DNA from: Prevotella sp. | Lineage (GTDB): Bacteria > Bacteroidota > Bacteroidia > Bacteroidales > Bacteroidaceae | Assembly: GCA_017428055.1 (NCBI GenBank) | Contig: JAFRRN010000092.1 | Span: 1 to 54,947 of the forward strand | DNA: 54,947 bases | Reading direction: 5' to 3' | In this document: in pieces, positions 17,927-26,786 of the stretch | Position numbering within the stretch: the stretch's first letter is position 1 | Layout: the number at the start of each line of letters is the position of its first letter | Made by a program: the position numbers and the translations under genes | Notes under the pieces: generated by a model | Databases searched by the model: none | Told to the model about the DNA's origin: nothing | The model's input: only the letters and a program-made list of their open reading frames with translations

Positions 17927-17970
17927 GCATTATTCCCGTTTTTCTTTTTAATGGAATAATGCCCTTTTTG
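17927..17970 (+). terminator. Terminator after sprA
   Basis: GCATTATTCC (17927-17936) pairs perfectly with GGAATAATGC (17953-17962); the loop is 16 nt and T-rich, and CCTTTTTG follows. It lies between convergent sprA and radC. A separate palindrome GGTTATCATAACC at 17990-18002 overlaps the end of radC. Confidence 0.75.
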
Positions 17971-17994
17971 CGGCGTTATCACAATGAAAGGTTA

Positions 17995-18684
17995 TCATAA
18001 CCGTCCCATCTCGTGGTAGCTATAATAGCATCCGTCGCAGATGACGACATGGTCGAGGAAATGTATTCGCATGGTCTCGCAAGCCTTTCTCACTCGCTGG
18101 GTGAGCCTATCGTCGTCGCTGCTGGGTTTGTTGTTGTTAGATGGATGGTTATGGCAGAGTGCGAGGATGGTGGCATTGCATAATAGGGCTTCCTTCATGA
18201 TGATACGCACGTCTACGGCTGTTTCCGTGATGCCCCCGTGGCTAATCCTCTGTGCGCGGATGAGTTTGTAGTTTTGGTTCATCAGCACCACCCATGCCTC
18301 TTCCACGTCCAAGTCTTTCATCAGTGGGTGCATATACTCGTAGATGGCGAGGGCGGAGCCAAGGTCTTTCCGTTGCTCAACCGTCTCCATCTGTCGTCTT
18401 TTCCCTAACTCACAAGCAGCGAGGATGCTAATGGCCTTGGCTTCGCCTATGCCGTTGTAGGTGCATAGCTCTTGTATGCTTTTTTTCCCGAGAGTATTGA
18501 GATTGTTATGGCAGTCGCTCAACACACGTTTCATCAGTTCCACGGCAGACTCCCGTGAGGATCCCGAACCGATGAGGATGGCGAGCAGTTCGGCATTCGA
18601 CAGGATTTCCGCTCCCTTATCGCGTAACTTCTCCCGTGGGCGATCTTGTTCAGCCCATTGGTTGATGCTCAGTTTGTTCTCCAT
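17995..18684 (-). CDS. radC: RadC/JAB-domain DNA repair-family protein
   Basis: A 229-residue RadC (UPF0758) protein. It has an N-terminal helix-hairpin-helix region (REKLRDKGAEILSNAELLAILIGSG, LCTYNGIGEAKAISILAA) and a C-terminal JAB/MPN metalloprotease-like domain with the zinc signature HNHPSNNNKPSSDD. The family has been linked to DNA repair and natural transformation, but its biochemical role is unsettled. It lies 37 bp downstream of the glycosyltransferase gene on the same strand and is probably co-transcribed with it. Confidence 0.92.
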   Translation of the reverse strand: MENKLSINQWAEQDRPREKLRDKGAEILSNAELLAILIGSGSSRESAVELMKRVLSDCHNNLNTLGKKSIQELCTYNGIGEAKAISILAACELGKRRQMETVEQRKDLGSALAIYEYMHPLMKDLDVEEAWVVLMNQNYKLIRAQRISHGGITETAVDVRIIMKEALLCNATILALCHNHPSNNNKPSSDDDRLTQRVRKACETMRIHFLDHVVICDGCYYSYHEMGRL

Positions 18685-18721
18685 AGTGTTTTTTGAAAGG
18701 TCGTAAGGCTTTTAGGGTCTT

Positions 18722-19804
18722 TTATTGATAGAAGTTTTTTTCAAATGCGGTAAATTCGTCTTGTTTTAGGATGATGCGTTTCCACCATGCTTTGATGAAA
18801 CCGAAACCGTAACCCATCAGTTGCACGAAGGCGGCTGGCACGGAAAGCAACCCCACCCAAAGGCTGCGGTTCATGATGCTGGAGTGGATGAAGATGATGC
18901 CGCTATAGAGCAACAGGGGGAAGAGGGCTAACATGCAGAACATGAAACCTATGCCTTGGTGCATGTTATCGGTAGGACGAAGACCATTGGCATCGAGCCA
19001 TTCGCCTTCACAATACAATGCTACACCTAAAAGGAAAAGCAGCAATAAGCAAATGACACCCACCGTGAAGACCATCGGAAGTAGGTGAACAAGTTTCATT
19101 GTTCCAGGATGACGCTTTTCCAGATTGATGCGGGCTATGCCACTGTTGTACACTTGCCGCCAGAACTTGCGGAAGTCCGTGCGCCGCTTATGCCATACCC
19201 ATGCCGATGGGAATAGGCGTGTCTCATGTCCCGCCTCCACGATGCGATAGGAGAAGTCGATGTCCTCGCCGAACCGCATCTTGGAAAACCCGCCGAGGGT
19301 CGCATACACATCGCGGCGTATGCCCATGTTGAATGAGCGGGGGTAGAACTTGTCCAGTTTCGCCTTCCCCCCACGTATGCCTCCTGTGGTGAAAAATGAG
19401 GTCATGGAGTAGGAGATGGCTTTCTGTATGGGTGTGAATGTGGGGTGTGATGCGTCGGGACCGCCGAAAGCTCCAATTGTGGGATGGTGTTTGATTTCAT
19501 CATCGACGGCCTGTAGGTAGCCCTTCGGCAACATCACGTCGCTATCCAAGATGATGAGGTATTCGCCTTTTGCCCGTTCCGCTCCATAGTTGCGGCTTTG
19601 CCCTGGACCGCTGTTCTCTTTCTTAAAATAATGGATGTCAACTTCTTCTTTATACTTTTTGCAAATATCCTCACAAGGAATGGTGGAGCCATCCTCTACG
19701 ATAATGACCTCAAAGTTGGTGAATGATTGGCTTGATAGGCTCTCAAGCAGTTCGTCCACTTCATCGGGGCGGTTGTAGACTGGTATGATAATGGAGTATT
19801 TCAT
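18722..19804 (-). CDS. Membrane-anchored family 2 glycosyltransferase
   Basis: A 360-residue glycosyltransferase. The N-terminal GT-A domain starts SIIIPVYNRPDEVDELLESL and contains VEDGST, the metal-binding LDSDVMLP (DxD-like) and GEDIDFSYRI. After about residue 235 come three hydrophobic segments (LLPMVFTVGVICLLLLFLLG, GFMFCMLALFPLLLYSGIIF, LWVGLLSVPAAFVQLMGYGF), placing it in the inner membrane. It probably transfers a sugar to a lipid-linked glycan on the cytoplasmic face; the substrate is unknown. It is followed by radC and preceded by efp, from which a strong inverted repeat separates it. Confidence 0.88.
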   Translation of the reverse strand: MKYSIIIPVYNRPDEVDELLESLSSQSFTNFEVIIVEDGSTIPCEDICKKYKEEVDIHYFKKENSGPGQSRNYGAERAKGEYLIILDSDVMLPKGYLQAVDDEIKHHPTIGAFGGPDASHPTFTPIQKAISYSMTSFFTTGGIRGGKAKLDKFYPRSFNMGIRRDVYATLGGFSKMRFGEDIDFSYRIVEAGHETRLFPSAWVWHKRRTDFRKFWRQVYNSGIARINLEKRHPGTMKLVHLLPMVFTVGVICLLLLFLLGVALYCEGEWLDANGLRPTDNMHQGIGFMFCMLALFPLLLYSGIIFIHSSIMNRSLWVGLLSVPAAFVQLMGYGFGFIKAWWKRIILKQDEFTAFEKNFYQ

Positions 19805-19841
19805 GGATTAGACGGTATGTGAAAAGGAGGGGTCTCAAAGC

Positions 19842-19891
19842 ATAAGGTTTGAGGTCTTGAAGTAGAAACACCCCATATCCTCAAACCTTAT
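19842..19891 (-). terminator. Inverted repeat after efp, probable terminator
   Basis: ATAAGGTTTGAGG (19842-19854) pairs perfectly over 13 bp with CCTCAAACCTTAT (19879-19891), loop 24 nt, between efp and the glycosyltransferase gene. It lacks a T run on either side, so termination is inferred from position and stem strength only. Confidence 0.5.
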
Positions 19892-19909
19892 ATTTACATA
19901 GTCCTTCGA

Positions 19910-20476
19910 TTATTCCTTCACGCGGTTCACGTAAGAGCCATCGCGTGTGTCAACTTGAATGAGGTCGCCCTCGTTGATGAATAGCGGAACCCTCACTTCC
20001 ACACCTGTCTCCAATGTTGCGGGCTTGGTGGCATTGGTGGCGGTGTCGCCCTTAACGCCCGGCTCGGAATGGGTAATGCGGAGGTTGGTCTTCACTGGCA
20101 TCTCGGCAAATAGGATGGTGTTGGTGTCAGCATCGCTCACCACTTCCACGATGTCGCTCTCTTTCATGAAGTTCACACCCGTGATTAAGTCCTTCGCAAT
20201 AGGGATTTGGTCGTATGTCTCTTGATTCATGAAGATGAAGTCCTCGCCTTCTTGGTAAAGATACTGATAGGGGCGGCGCTCCACGCGCACGTCCTCAAGT
20301 GCTTCGCCGATGTTGAATCGTTTTTCAAGAACACGTCCACTCACCACGTCCTTGAGAGTCGTGCGCATGATGGTGTTGCCTTTGCCGGGCTTTACGTGTA
20401 GGAAGTCGATGCAGAAATACAGTTTGCCATCCATGCGGATGCAAGTTCCTTTCTTGATGTCTTGTGATTTAATCAT
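19910..20476 (-). CDS. efp: Elongation factor P
   Basis: A 188-residue translation factor that relieves ribosome stalling at consecutive prolines. All three domains are present: the KOW-like N-domain with the loop KPGKGN whose K32 is the residue normally positioned at the peptidyl-transferase centre, the OB domain starting around residue 66, and the C-terminal OB domain with SEPGVKGDTATNATKPATLETG and VPLFINEGDLIQVDTRDG. Length and ends are canonical. It is transcribed divergently from rpmH. Confidence 0.96.
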   Translation of the reverse strand: MIKSQDIKKGTCIRMDGKLYFCIDFLHVKPGKGNTIMRTTLKDVVSGRVLEKRFNIGEALEDVRVERRPYQYLYQEGEDFIFMNQETYDQIPIAKDLITGVNFMKESDIVEVVSDADTNTILFAEMPVKTNLRITHSEPGVKGDTATNATKPATLETGVEVRVPLFINEGDLIQVDTRDGSYVNRVKE

Positions 20477-20535
20477 TGTCGTTATTGTTTATAGAATATA
20501 TGATTTGAGTCGAATGTCTCCGCTGAAAAGCGTTG

Positions 20536-20543
20536 CAAAGATA
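20536..20543 (-). promoter_or_regulatory. -7 element of the efp promoter
   Basis: The minus strand reads TATCTTTG at 20543-20536, 60 bp before the efp start. The -33 region is A/T-rich without a clear TTTG, so only the -7 element is called. Confidence 0.55.
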
Positions 20544-20594
20544 CAAATAATATGTAAAAAAACATGTTTTTCATGCTTAAAAAACACATAATTC

Positions 20595-20625
20595 TTTGTT
20601 ATTTCAAAAATTATGCGTACTTTTG
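20595..20625 (+). promoter_or_regulatory. Promoter of rpmH
   Basis: TTTG at 20595-20598 and TACTTTTG at 20618-20625 with exact 19 bp spacing, 64 bp before the rpmH start. Confidence 0.75.
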
Positions 20626-20689
20626 CAACCCGAATTGTCCGCAGAGGGCTGTTCTGAAAGGCAAATAACAATTAAACAACGATAAGACG

Positions 20690-20845
20690 ATGAAAAGAAC
20701 ATTTCAGCCACACAACAAGAGAAGGGCTCACAAGCATGGCTTCCGTGAGAGGATGTCGACGAAGAATGGTCGCCGTGTATTGGCTTCACGCCGCGCCAAG
20801 GGCCGCAAGAAGTTGACGGTGTCAGACGAACACCACGGAAAATAA
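20690..20845 (+). CDS. rpmH: Ribosomal protein L34 (bL34)
   Basis: A 51-residue highly basic protein of the large ribosomal subunit. It reads [22 protein letters not shown] and then [21 protein letters not shown], the universal L34 pattern. It is short enough to be easily missed. It has its own promoter and a hairpin terminator; rnpA and dnaA do not adjoin it here, unlike the arrangement in many bacteria. Confidence 0.97.
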   Translation: MKRTFQPHNKRRAHKHGFRERMSTKNGRRVLASRRAKGRKKLTVSDEHHGK

Positions 20846-20880
20846 TCGCCGTGTGTCTATCTCTCGCATGTAGCGCAGAT

Positions 20881-20918
20881 AAAAGCAGCAAGGACATTTA
20901 TTTCTTTGTTGCTTTTTG
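20881..20918 (+). terminator. Terminator of rpmH
   Basis: AAAAGCAGCAA (20881-20891) pairs with TTGTTGCTTTT (20906-20916), with one G-U pair and a 14 nt loop, ending in TTTTTG. Its T tract supplies the -33 TTTG of the next promoter. Confidence 0.75.
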
Positions 20919-20946
20919 TGTATATGTGAGATTTTTCTTATCTTTG
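20915..20946 (+). promoter_or_regulatory. Promoter of the PASTA-rluD-ddl operon
   Basis: TTTG at 20915-20918 and TATCTTTG at 20939-20946, spacing 20 bp, 20 bp before the PASTA gene start. The -33 box overlaps the end of the rpmH terminator. Confidence 0.78.
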
Positions 20947-20966
20947 CGAAGAAATAACAGAAAAGG

Positions 20967-21662
20967 ATGAAAGCGTCAGAGTTCTTTAGGAAAATTACGA
21001 GTGCTTACCTGTGGGCCAACCTCTTTGGCATGGCCTTGATTGTTGTCTTGATTTGCATAGGGGTAAAGTACGGGTTGGACTTTTACACGCACCACGGGGA
21101 GTCGATTACGATACCAAATGTTAAGAACAAGAGCCTCAAGGATGCCCAGAATATCTTTGAGAGCGTTGGTTTAGTCGTTCATGTGAGTGACACGGGTTAT
21201 GTCAAGTCGTTGCCTCCTGGCTGTGTATTGGAGCAGTCGCCAGAGGCGGGCGAGCGTGTGAAGTCGGGCCATTTGGTCTATGTGACGGTTAATGCGTTGC
21301 AGACGCCCACCCTCACCATGCCTGACCTCATTGACAATAGCTCGCTTCGTGAGGCGATGGCGAAACTTTCGTCCATGGGATTCAAGATGGGTATGCCCAA
21401 GTTCGTTCCTGGTGAGAAGGACTGGGTATATGGTATCGTGGTGAATGGCAAGAATGTAGCGGCTGGCGATAAAATCTCCGTGGAGGACTCAGTCTATATC
21501 CAGGTGGGAAATGGGCTGCGTGATGCTTCCGATTCTGTGAACTATATCGACCCCATTGTCATCGACGAAGATGACTTGATGGACTTGGATGACTTTGAGG
21601 AGGTGCCTGAACGTTCAGCCGAGCCGGTCGAGAAGTCTCCTTCGACAAAAAAAGAAGAATAA
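20967..21662 (+). CDS. Membrane-anchored PASTA-domain protein
   Basis: A 231-residue protein with a cytoplasmic N-terminus, one membrane segment (about residues 13-37) and two PASTA repeats outside the membrane: ITIPNVKNKSLKDAQNIFES...VLEQSPEAGERVKSG and LTMPDLIDNSSLREAMAKL. PASTA modules bind uncrosslinked peptidoglycan or muropeptides. There is no kinase or transpeptidase domain. The last 45 residues are very acidic (DEDDLMDLDDFEE). It heads an operon with rluD, 6 bp downstream, and with ddl, a peptidoglycan precursor gene, which fits a wall-related role. Confidence 0.88.
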   Translation: MKASEFFRKITSAYLWANLFGMALIVVLICIGVKYGLDFYTHHGESITIPNVKNKSLKDAQNIFESVGLVVHVSDTGYVKSLPPGCVLEQSPEAGERVKSGHLVYVTVNALQTPTLTMPDLIDNSSLREAMAKLSSMGFKMGMPKFVPGEKDWVYGIVVNGKNVAAGDKISVEDSVYIQVGNGLRDASDSVNYIDPIVIDEDDLMDLDDFEEVPERSAEPVEKSPSTKKEE

Positions 21663-21668
21663 GTTGTT

Positions 21669-22748
21669 ATGGACGAGGGGAGGGACGAGCGAGTTGAATT
21701 GATGGACGAACTGGACGACGAACAGTCGCTATACGAGCATTTTCGTATCGTGGTAGACCCCGGCCAGTCGCCAATACGTATCGACAAGTTTTTATTGGAG
21801 CATCAGCAGCATTCCAGCCGCAACCGCATCCAAAAGGCTGCGGATGCGGGTTTTATCCATGTCAATGACCGTCCCGTGAAGAGTAGTTACAAGGTGAGGC
21901 CGAATGATGTCATCACCTTGATGCTCGACAGACCGCGCCATGACAACAGCATCGTTCCCGAAAACATCCCCCTTAACATTGTATACGAAGACGATGAATT
22001 GATGGTTGTCAACAAGGAGGCGGGCATGGTGGTGCATCCCGGTGCGGGTAATTTCCACGGGACACTCATCAATGCCGTCGCTTGGCACCTGAAAGACAAT
22101 CCCAAGTTTGACCCCAACGACCCCGAAGTGGGGTTGGTACACCGCATCGACAAGGACACAAGCGGTCTCTTGGTCGTTGCCAAGACCCCCGAAGCAAAGT
22201 CTAAACTGGGTGTGCAGTTCTTCAATAAGACCACCCATCGGAGTTATCTTGCGCTGGTATGGTGTAACTTCACAGAGGATAATGGCAGGATAGAGGGCAA
22301 CATTGCCCGAGACCCGAAAGATCGCCTGCGCATGACCGTTTATCCCCCCGAGTCAGAAATAGGCAAGCCAGCCGTCACCCATTACCGCGTAGTGGAGCGT
22401 TTTGGCTATACCACATTGATAGAATGTATCCTCGAGACGGGCAGAACCCACCAAATTCGCGCCCACATGAAACACATCGGCCATCCCCTTTTCTTTGATG
22501 AGAGATATGGTGGCGACGAGATTTTACGCGGTCAGCGTAGCAGCACGTATAAGGCATTTATCCAAAACTGTTTCAAGTTGTGTCCACGACAGGTGCTTCA
22601 CGCCCAGACGTTGGGTTTCAAGCACCCAGTCACAGGCAAGCAGATGGACTTCACCTCGCCTTTGCCCGATGACATGAAAGCTGTTATCGACAAGTGGCGT
22701 GGTTATATCCATGGGTTACAGTTATCAGATGATATATATAATAAATAA
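21669..22748 (+). CDS. rluD: RluD-type 23S rRNA pseudouridine synthase
   Basis: A 359-residue RluA/RluD-family enzyme that isomerises uridines in RNA. An N-terminal S4 RNA-binding domain (IRIDKFLLEHQQ to KVRPNDVITLML) is followed by the catalytic domain with GLVHRIDKDTSGLLVVAKT, whose D161 is the catalytic aspartate, and TGRTHQIRAHM. The N-terminus carries about 30 extra acidic residues before the S4 domain. It lies 6 bp after the PASTA gene. RluD is the best guess from the S4-plus-catalytic layout; the exact target uridines cannot be read from sequence. Confidence 0.9.
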   Translation: MDEGRDERVELMDELDDEQSLYEHFRIVVDPGQSPIRIDKFLLEHQQHSSRNRIQKAADAGFIHVNDRPVKSSYKVRPNDVITLMLDRPRHDNSIVPENIPLNIVYEDDELMVVNKEAGMVVHPGAGNFHGTLINAVAWHLKDNPKFDPNDPEVGLVHRIDKDTSGLLVVAKTPEAKSKLGVQFFNKTTHRSYLALVWCNFTEDNGRIEGNIARDPKDRLRMTVYPPESEIGKPAVTHYRVVERFGYTTLIECILETGRTHQIRAHMKHIGHPLFFDERYGGDEILRGQRSSTYKAFIQNCFKLCPRQVLHAQTLGFKHPVTGKQMDFTSPLPDDMKAVIDKWRGYIHGLQLSDDIYNK

Positions 22749-22773
22749 TGTGTGAATCACTAATTACCATAAT

Positions 22774-23769
22774 ATGATGAAAAGAAACATTGCCATCGTA
22801 TGCGGTGGCGACTCCTCAGAGCATGATGTGTCACTGCGTTCGGCACAAGGGCTATACTCCTTTTTCGACAAGGAGCGATACAATGTTTATATCGTTGACG
22901 TGAAAGGTCTCGACTGGCATGTGGCTTTTGCCAATGGCGAGATAGCCAATATCGACAAGAACGACTTTTCTTTCAAACTGAATGACAAGACGATTTGGTT
23001 TGATTATGCCTATATCACCATCCACGGAACACCTGGTGAGAACGGAATCATGCAGGGCTTTTTTGACTTGTTGCACCTGCCGTACTCCACAAGTAACGTG
23101 CTGGTGGAGGCCTTGACATTCGATAAGTATGCGCTCAACAACTATTTGAGAGGCTTTGGGGTAAGTGTCGCCAAGAGTATATTGCTTCGTCGTGGGGAGG
23201 AAAACAAATATACGGAGGAAGAAATCGAGGCACAGATTGGGATGCCCTGTTTCGTCAAGCCCGCTGCTGACGGCAGTAGCTTTGGCGTTTCCAAGGTGAA
23301 GAAAGCCGACCAGCTCGCCCCGGCTCTCCGCAATGCCTTCATGGAATGCGAGGATGTGATGATTGAGTCGTTCCTTAAAGGCACGGAGGTGACCGTCGGA
23401 TGCTATAAGACCAAGACAAAGTCAGTGGTATTTCCTGTGACGGAAGTGGTAACGAGCAATGAGTTCTTCGACTACGATGCCAAGTACAACGGACAGGTAC
23501 AGGAGATTACCCCCGCCCGCATATCCCCAGAGTTGACACAGGCATTGCAGGATGAGACGAGTCGTATCTATGACTTGCTGCATTGCAATGGCATCATCCG
23601 TATCGATTACATCGTTACGAAAAATGATGATGGTACTGACAAGATAAATATGTTGGAGGTTAATACAACCCCGGGCATGACTCCCACAAGCTTCATTCCC
23701 CAACAGGTGCGAGCAGCGGGGCTTGACATCAAGGAAGTATTGACCGACATTGTGGAAAACCAGTTTTGA
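22774..23769 (+). CDS. ddl: D-alanine--D-alanine ligase
   Basis: This 331-residue cytoplasmic ATP-grasp enzyme joins two D-alanines for peptidoglycan stem peptides. Visible are the N-terminal VCGGDSSEHDVSLRSAQ, the ATP-grasp block CFVKPAADGSSFGVSKV, the EVTVGCY and FPVTEVV strands, and the C-terminal metal and substrate block MLEVNTTPGMTPTSFIPQQ. Length is slightly below the common 340-360. It follows rluD by 25 bp and precedes an acyltransferase gene, in an operon with the PASTA protein. Confidence 0.95.
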   Translation: MMKRNIAIVCGGDSSEHDVSLRSAQGLYSFFDKERYNVYIVDVKGLDWHVAFANGEIANIDKNDFSFKLNDKTIWFDYAYITIHGTPGENGIMQGFFDLLHLPYSTSNVLVEALTFDKYALNNYLRGFGVSVAKSILLRRGEENKYTEEEIEAQIGMPCFVKPAADGSSFGVSKVKKADQLAPALRNAFMECEDVMIESFLKGTEVTVGCYKTKTKSVVFPVTEVVTSNEFFDYDAKYNGQVQEITPARISPELTQALQDETSRIYDLLHCNGIIRIDYIVTKNDDGTDKINMLEVNTTPGMTPTSFIPQQVRAAGLDIKEVLTDIVENQF

Positions 23770-23797
23770 CGATTTCATCCCATATTCCCCTTAGCCT

Positions 23798-24946
23798 ATG
23801 AACCAGTTTGATGACATCCGCCCTTTCAATCCCGACGAGTTGCCCGAGGTGTACGACCGTCTGCTTGCCAACCCACAATTTCAGGCAGTAATCAATTATC
23901 TCTACCCACAAGTGCCTTTTGGGGCTATTGCGCAGAAGATGCGGGCATGTAAGAGTACGCTGGAGTTCCAAAAGACTTTTTGCTATCCCTTTTTAGGTCA
24001 ATTGTTGGCAAAGGCGAGTACGGGATGCGATATGGATGTGAGCCATATTGACGTGTCGAGACGTTACACTTTCGTTTCCAACCATCGTGACATCGTGCTC
24101 GACTCGGCTCTCCTTGACAAACTGCTCATCGATGTGGGATTCTCCACCACGTGTGAGATTGCCATTGGCGACAACCTCCTCTCGCTCCCTTGGGTGAAGG
24201 ATTTGGTGCGCATCAACAAGTCGTTCATCGTGCAGCGTAACCTTCCTATGCGGCAGATGTTGCTGGCAAGTAAGGTGTTGGCAGATTATATGCACTATGC
24301 CATTGCCGAGAAGAACGAGAATATCTGGATTGCGCAACGAGAGGGTAGGGCGAAGGACTCCGACGACCGCACCCAGGAGTCTGTCCTCAAGATGATGGCG
24401 ATGGGGGGCGAGGGCACACCGGTTGACCGTTTGGTGCAGCTCCACATCGTCCCGTTGGCTATCTCTTACGAGTTTGACCCATGCGACTACCTCAAGGCTG
24501 CCGAGTTCCAGTTGAAGCGCGACGTGCCTGGGTGGAAGAAGAGTGCGCATGATGACGTGGTAAGTATGCAGACTGGCATCATGGGATACAAAGGTCGTAT
24601 ACATTATTATTGTGCTCCATGTATCGACGGATGGTTGCAAACGTTAGACCCCTCTATGCCAAAGGCAGAATTATTCACTGCCATTGCGCAATATATCGAC
24701 AGGGAAATACACCGCCATTACCAACTCTATCCCAACAATTTTGTTGCCCTCGACCTCTTGGAGGGTGGCAACGCCCATGCCTCCCATTATTCCGAAGAGG
24801 AGAAGGCCGCTTTCTTGCAATATGTTGAAAGCAGGATAGGGAAGATAGAAATTCCCCAAAAGGATGAGGACTTCCTGCATGAGCGTATCTTGACGATGTA
24901 TGCCAATCCTGCCAAGAATTACCTGGCGGCAAACCAATCGGAATGA
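23798..24946 (+). CDS. PlsC-like acyltransferase
   Basis: A 382-residue lysophospholipid or glycerol-phosphate acyltransferase-like protein. Block I reads VSNHRDIVLDSALL, giving H-x5-D (or the nearer H-x-D) in place of the classical H-x4-D. Block III EGRAKDSDD corresponds to the EGTRS phosphate-binding element, and HIVPLAISYEFDP follows as block IV. No membrane helix is obvious, so it is probably peripheral. It is the fourth gene of the wall/envelope operon and overlaps the next gene by 4 bp. The substrate (acyl-glycerol-phosphate or another alcohol) is not determined. Confidence 0.8.
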   Translation: MNQFDDIRPFNPDELPEVYDRLLANPQFQAVINYLYPQVPFGAIAQKMRACKSTLEFQKTFCYPFLGQLLAKASTGCDMDVSHIDVSRRYTFVSNHRDIVLDSALLDKLLIDVGFSTTCEIAIGDNLLSLPWVKDLVRINKSFIVQRNLPMRQMLLASKVLADYMHYAIAEKNENIWIAQREGRAKDSDDRTQESVLKMMAMGGEGTPVDRLVQLHIVPLAISYEFDPCDYLKAAEFQLKRDVPGWKKSAHDDVVSMQTGIMGYKGRIHYYCAPCIDGWLQTLDPSMPKAELFTAIAQYIDREIHRHYQLYPNNFVALDLLEGGNAHASHYSEEEKAAFLQYVESRIGKIEIPQKDEDFLHERILTMYANPAKNYLAANQSE

Positions 24947-25623
24947 AAACGATGATGGATTGGCGCATTTCAACCCATCGATGCCACTTTCTTTTGGCTT
25001 TTTTCACATGTTTGTGTCTTTCATGTGAGACGGAAAGTTATGAGACGGGCGATGGAAAATACTCTTACCTACGCGCAGACTTCGTCGAAGCCCATACTTC
25101 CACTGAGAAAGAAGTTGACTATGCCGTGAATGATGATGGCGAAACGCTACAACTCACTCCCCACGCGCAAGCCAAATGGGCAACGGTTGCCGACAGCATG
25201 TACCGCGCCTTGTTATATTATAATAAGGAGAAGACAGCCAATGTTCCCATCTCCATGATGCGTGTCTCTGTGTTGAAGGCAAGGGAGAATGTACCAAGTG
25301 ACAGTATAAAGACCGACCCTGTCACCTTTGAAAGCTCTTGGATGAGTGCCAATGCCAAATACTTAAACCTCAGTTTCTATGTGAAAACGGGCAAGGCAGA
25401 CGACGAGAATGCCATTCAGACCATCGGGCTTTTATGCGATAGCATCACGCCTACCTCCGTCAACCTCCGCCTATACCACGACCAATCCACCATTCCCGAA
25501 TATTATTCCGCACGCGTCTATGCCAGTATCCCCATCATGGAAAACTACAAAGGCAAGGAGTTGCACCTTGCCTTGCAGACGTATCAGGGGGAGAAAAACC
25601 TGTCGTATGCCATTCCCCATTGA
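24943..25623 (+). CDS. NigD-like lipoprotein
   Basis: A 226-residue exported protein. After a basic start, a hydrophobic segment ends in LCLSC, a lipobox, so it is probably lipidated and envelope-attached. The mature part opens with ETGDGKYSYLRADFVEAHT, which resembles the N-terminal OB-like domain of NigD-family proteins of Bacteroidales, followed by a beta-sandwich-like C-terminal part (SSWMSANAKYLNLSFYVKTG, LHLALQTYQG). NigD was described in a bacteriocin locus, but family members are widespread and their role is unknown. The start overlaps the acyltransferase stop (ATGA). Confidence 0.6.
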   Translation: MKTMMDWRISTHRCHFLLAFFTCLCLSCETESYETGDGKYSYLRADFVEAHTSTEKEVDYAVNDDGETLQLTPHAQAKWATVADSMYRALLYYNKEKTANVPISMMRVSVLKARENVPSDSIKTDPVTFESSWMSANAKYLNLSFYVKTGKADDENAIQTIGLLCDSITPTSVNLRLYHDQSTIPEYYSARVYASIPIMENYKGKELHLALQTYQGEKNLSYAIPH

Positions 25624-25633
25624 GGAATGGATG

Positions 25634-26596
25634 TCACAGGGGCAACCCAAATTTGAGCGATAGTTTTTCTAACATGTCCTTGGCAGTAGCAATGAGGTCG
25701 TACTCATGTTGCCAACCCCATTCCTCTTGGGCGCAATGGTCGTCCATCATGTCGGGCCAACTCTCGGCGATGCTCTGCTTCAAGGGGTCTACTTGGTACT
25801 CCATCTCGAAATTAGGCTTGCTCTTCTTGATGACATGATACACCATGTCGGGGCTGAAACTCATGGCGGCGACATTGAATCCATTATGATGGACGAGCCG
25901 CGACGGGTCGGCTTCCATCAGTTCGATGCTGGCGCGGAGGGCATCGGGCATATACATCATGTCCATTCGTGTGTTGGCTTCGATGGGGCAGGTGAATTTC
26001 TTGCCTTGCACGGCATGGTAGAAGATGTCCACGGCATAGTCGGTTGTGCCGCCGCCGGGGGGCGTGAGGTAGGAGATGATGCCGGGGAATCGGACCGACC
26101 GGGTGTCCACACCATATTTATAATGATAATAGTCGCTGAGCAGTTCGGTGGTCACTTTCGAGATGCCATAGATGGTGCGGGGCCGTTGGATGGTGTCCTG
26201 AGGGGTCATGTCGTGTGGGGTCTCCGTGCCGAACGAGCCTATCGAACTGGGCGTGAAGACGGCACAATGATGCTCCCGTGCCACTTCGAGGATGTTGAAA
26301 AGGCCGTCGATGCCAATCTTCCATGCCAATCGCGGTCTCGATTCCGCCACCACGGAGAGTAAAGCCGCCAAGTTGTAGATGGTGTCAATATCATGTTGCT
26401 TGACTACTTGCGCAATTTGCTCGCCGTCGGTGACATCGGCAACCGCCATGGGACCGCCCTCGCGCAGTTCGCCTTTAGGCTCTGCCCCGTGGATATAGCC
26501 CGCCACGACATGCTTGTTGCCATATCGCTTCCGCAATTCCATCGTCAGCTCCGACCCGATTTGTCCTGTGGAGCCAATCACCAAAATGTTTCTCAT
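25634..26596 (-). CDS. tdh: L-threonine 3-dehydrogenase, short-chain (SDR) type
   Basis: A 320-residue NAD-dependent enzyme that oxidises threonine to 2-amino-3-ketobutyrate. The Rossmann glycine motif GSTGQIGSEL is at the N-terminus, with the catalytic YGISK and the segments SSIGSFG, SVRFPGIISY and YAVDIFYHAV that are typical of the SDR-type threonine dehydrogenase. The start MRNILV at 26596 gives the family N-terminus. It is transcribed divergently from kbl, which encodes the next enzyme of the pathway, strongly supporting the specific assignment over a generic sugar epimerase. Confidence 0.88.
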   Translation of the reverse strand: MRNILVIGSTGQIGSELTMELRKRYGNKHVVAGYIHGAEPKGELREGGPMAVADVTDGEQIAQVVKQHDIDTIYNLAALLSVVAESRPRLAWKIGIDGLFNILEVAREHHCAVFTPSSIGSFGTETPHDMTPQDTIQRPRTIYGISKVTTELLSDYYHYKYGVDTRSVRFPGIISYLTPPGGGTTDYAVDIFYHAVQGKKFTCPIEANTRMDMMYMPDALRASIELMEADPSRLVHHNGFNVAAMSFSPDMVYHVIKKSKPNFEMEYQVDPLKQSIAESWPDMMDDHCAQEEWGWQHEYDLIATAKDMLEKLSLKFGLPL

Positions 26597-26636
26597 CGTT
26601 GATATGTTAGTTAGAATGTTGTTAGGTTTATTATTG

Positions 26637-26759
26637 CAAATTAACAACCTTTTTTTTGAAAAAGTGACTTTTGTTGTATAAAATGCGTTTAAAAATGCGA
26701 TAATTTAAACAATTATAACAATCCAAGTATTAAAATGTCGAAAAATATCTGTTAATTTG
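26637..26759. promoter_or_regulatory. Divergent tdh/kbl promoter region
   Basis: Both genes have the same near-consensus -7 element TTAATTTG, on the minus strand at 26644-26637 for tdh and on the plus strand at 26752-26759 for kbl. Both leaders carry CCTAACAAC shortly downstream. No clear -33 TTTG is visible. The symmetry suggests joint regulation; no operator palindrome was found. Confidence 0.5.
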
Positions 26760-26786
26760 CGGCATATTACCTAACAACTAAACATC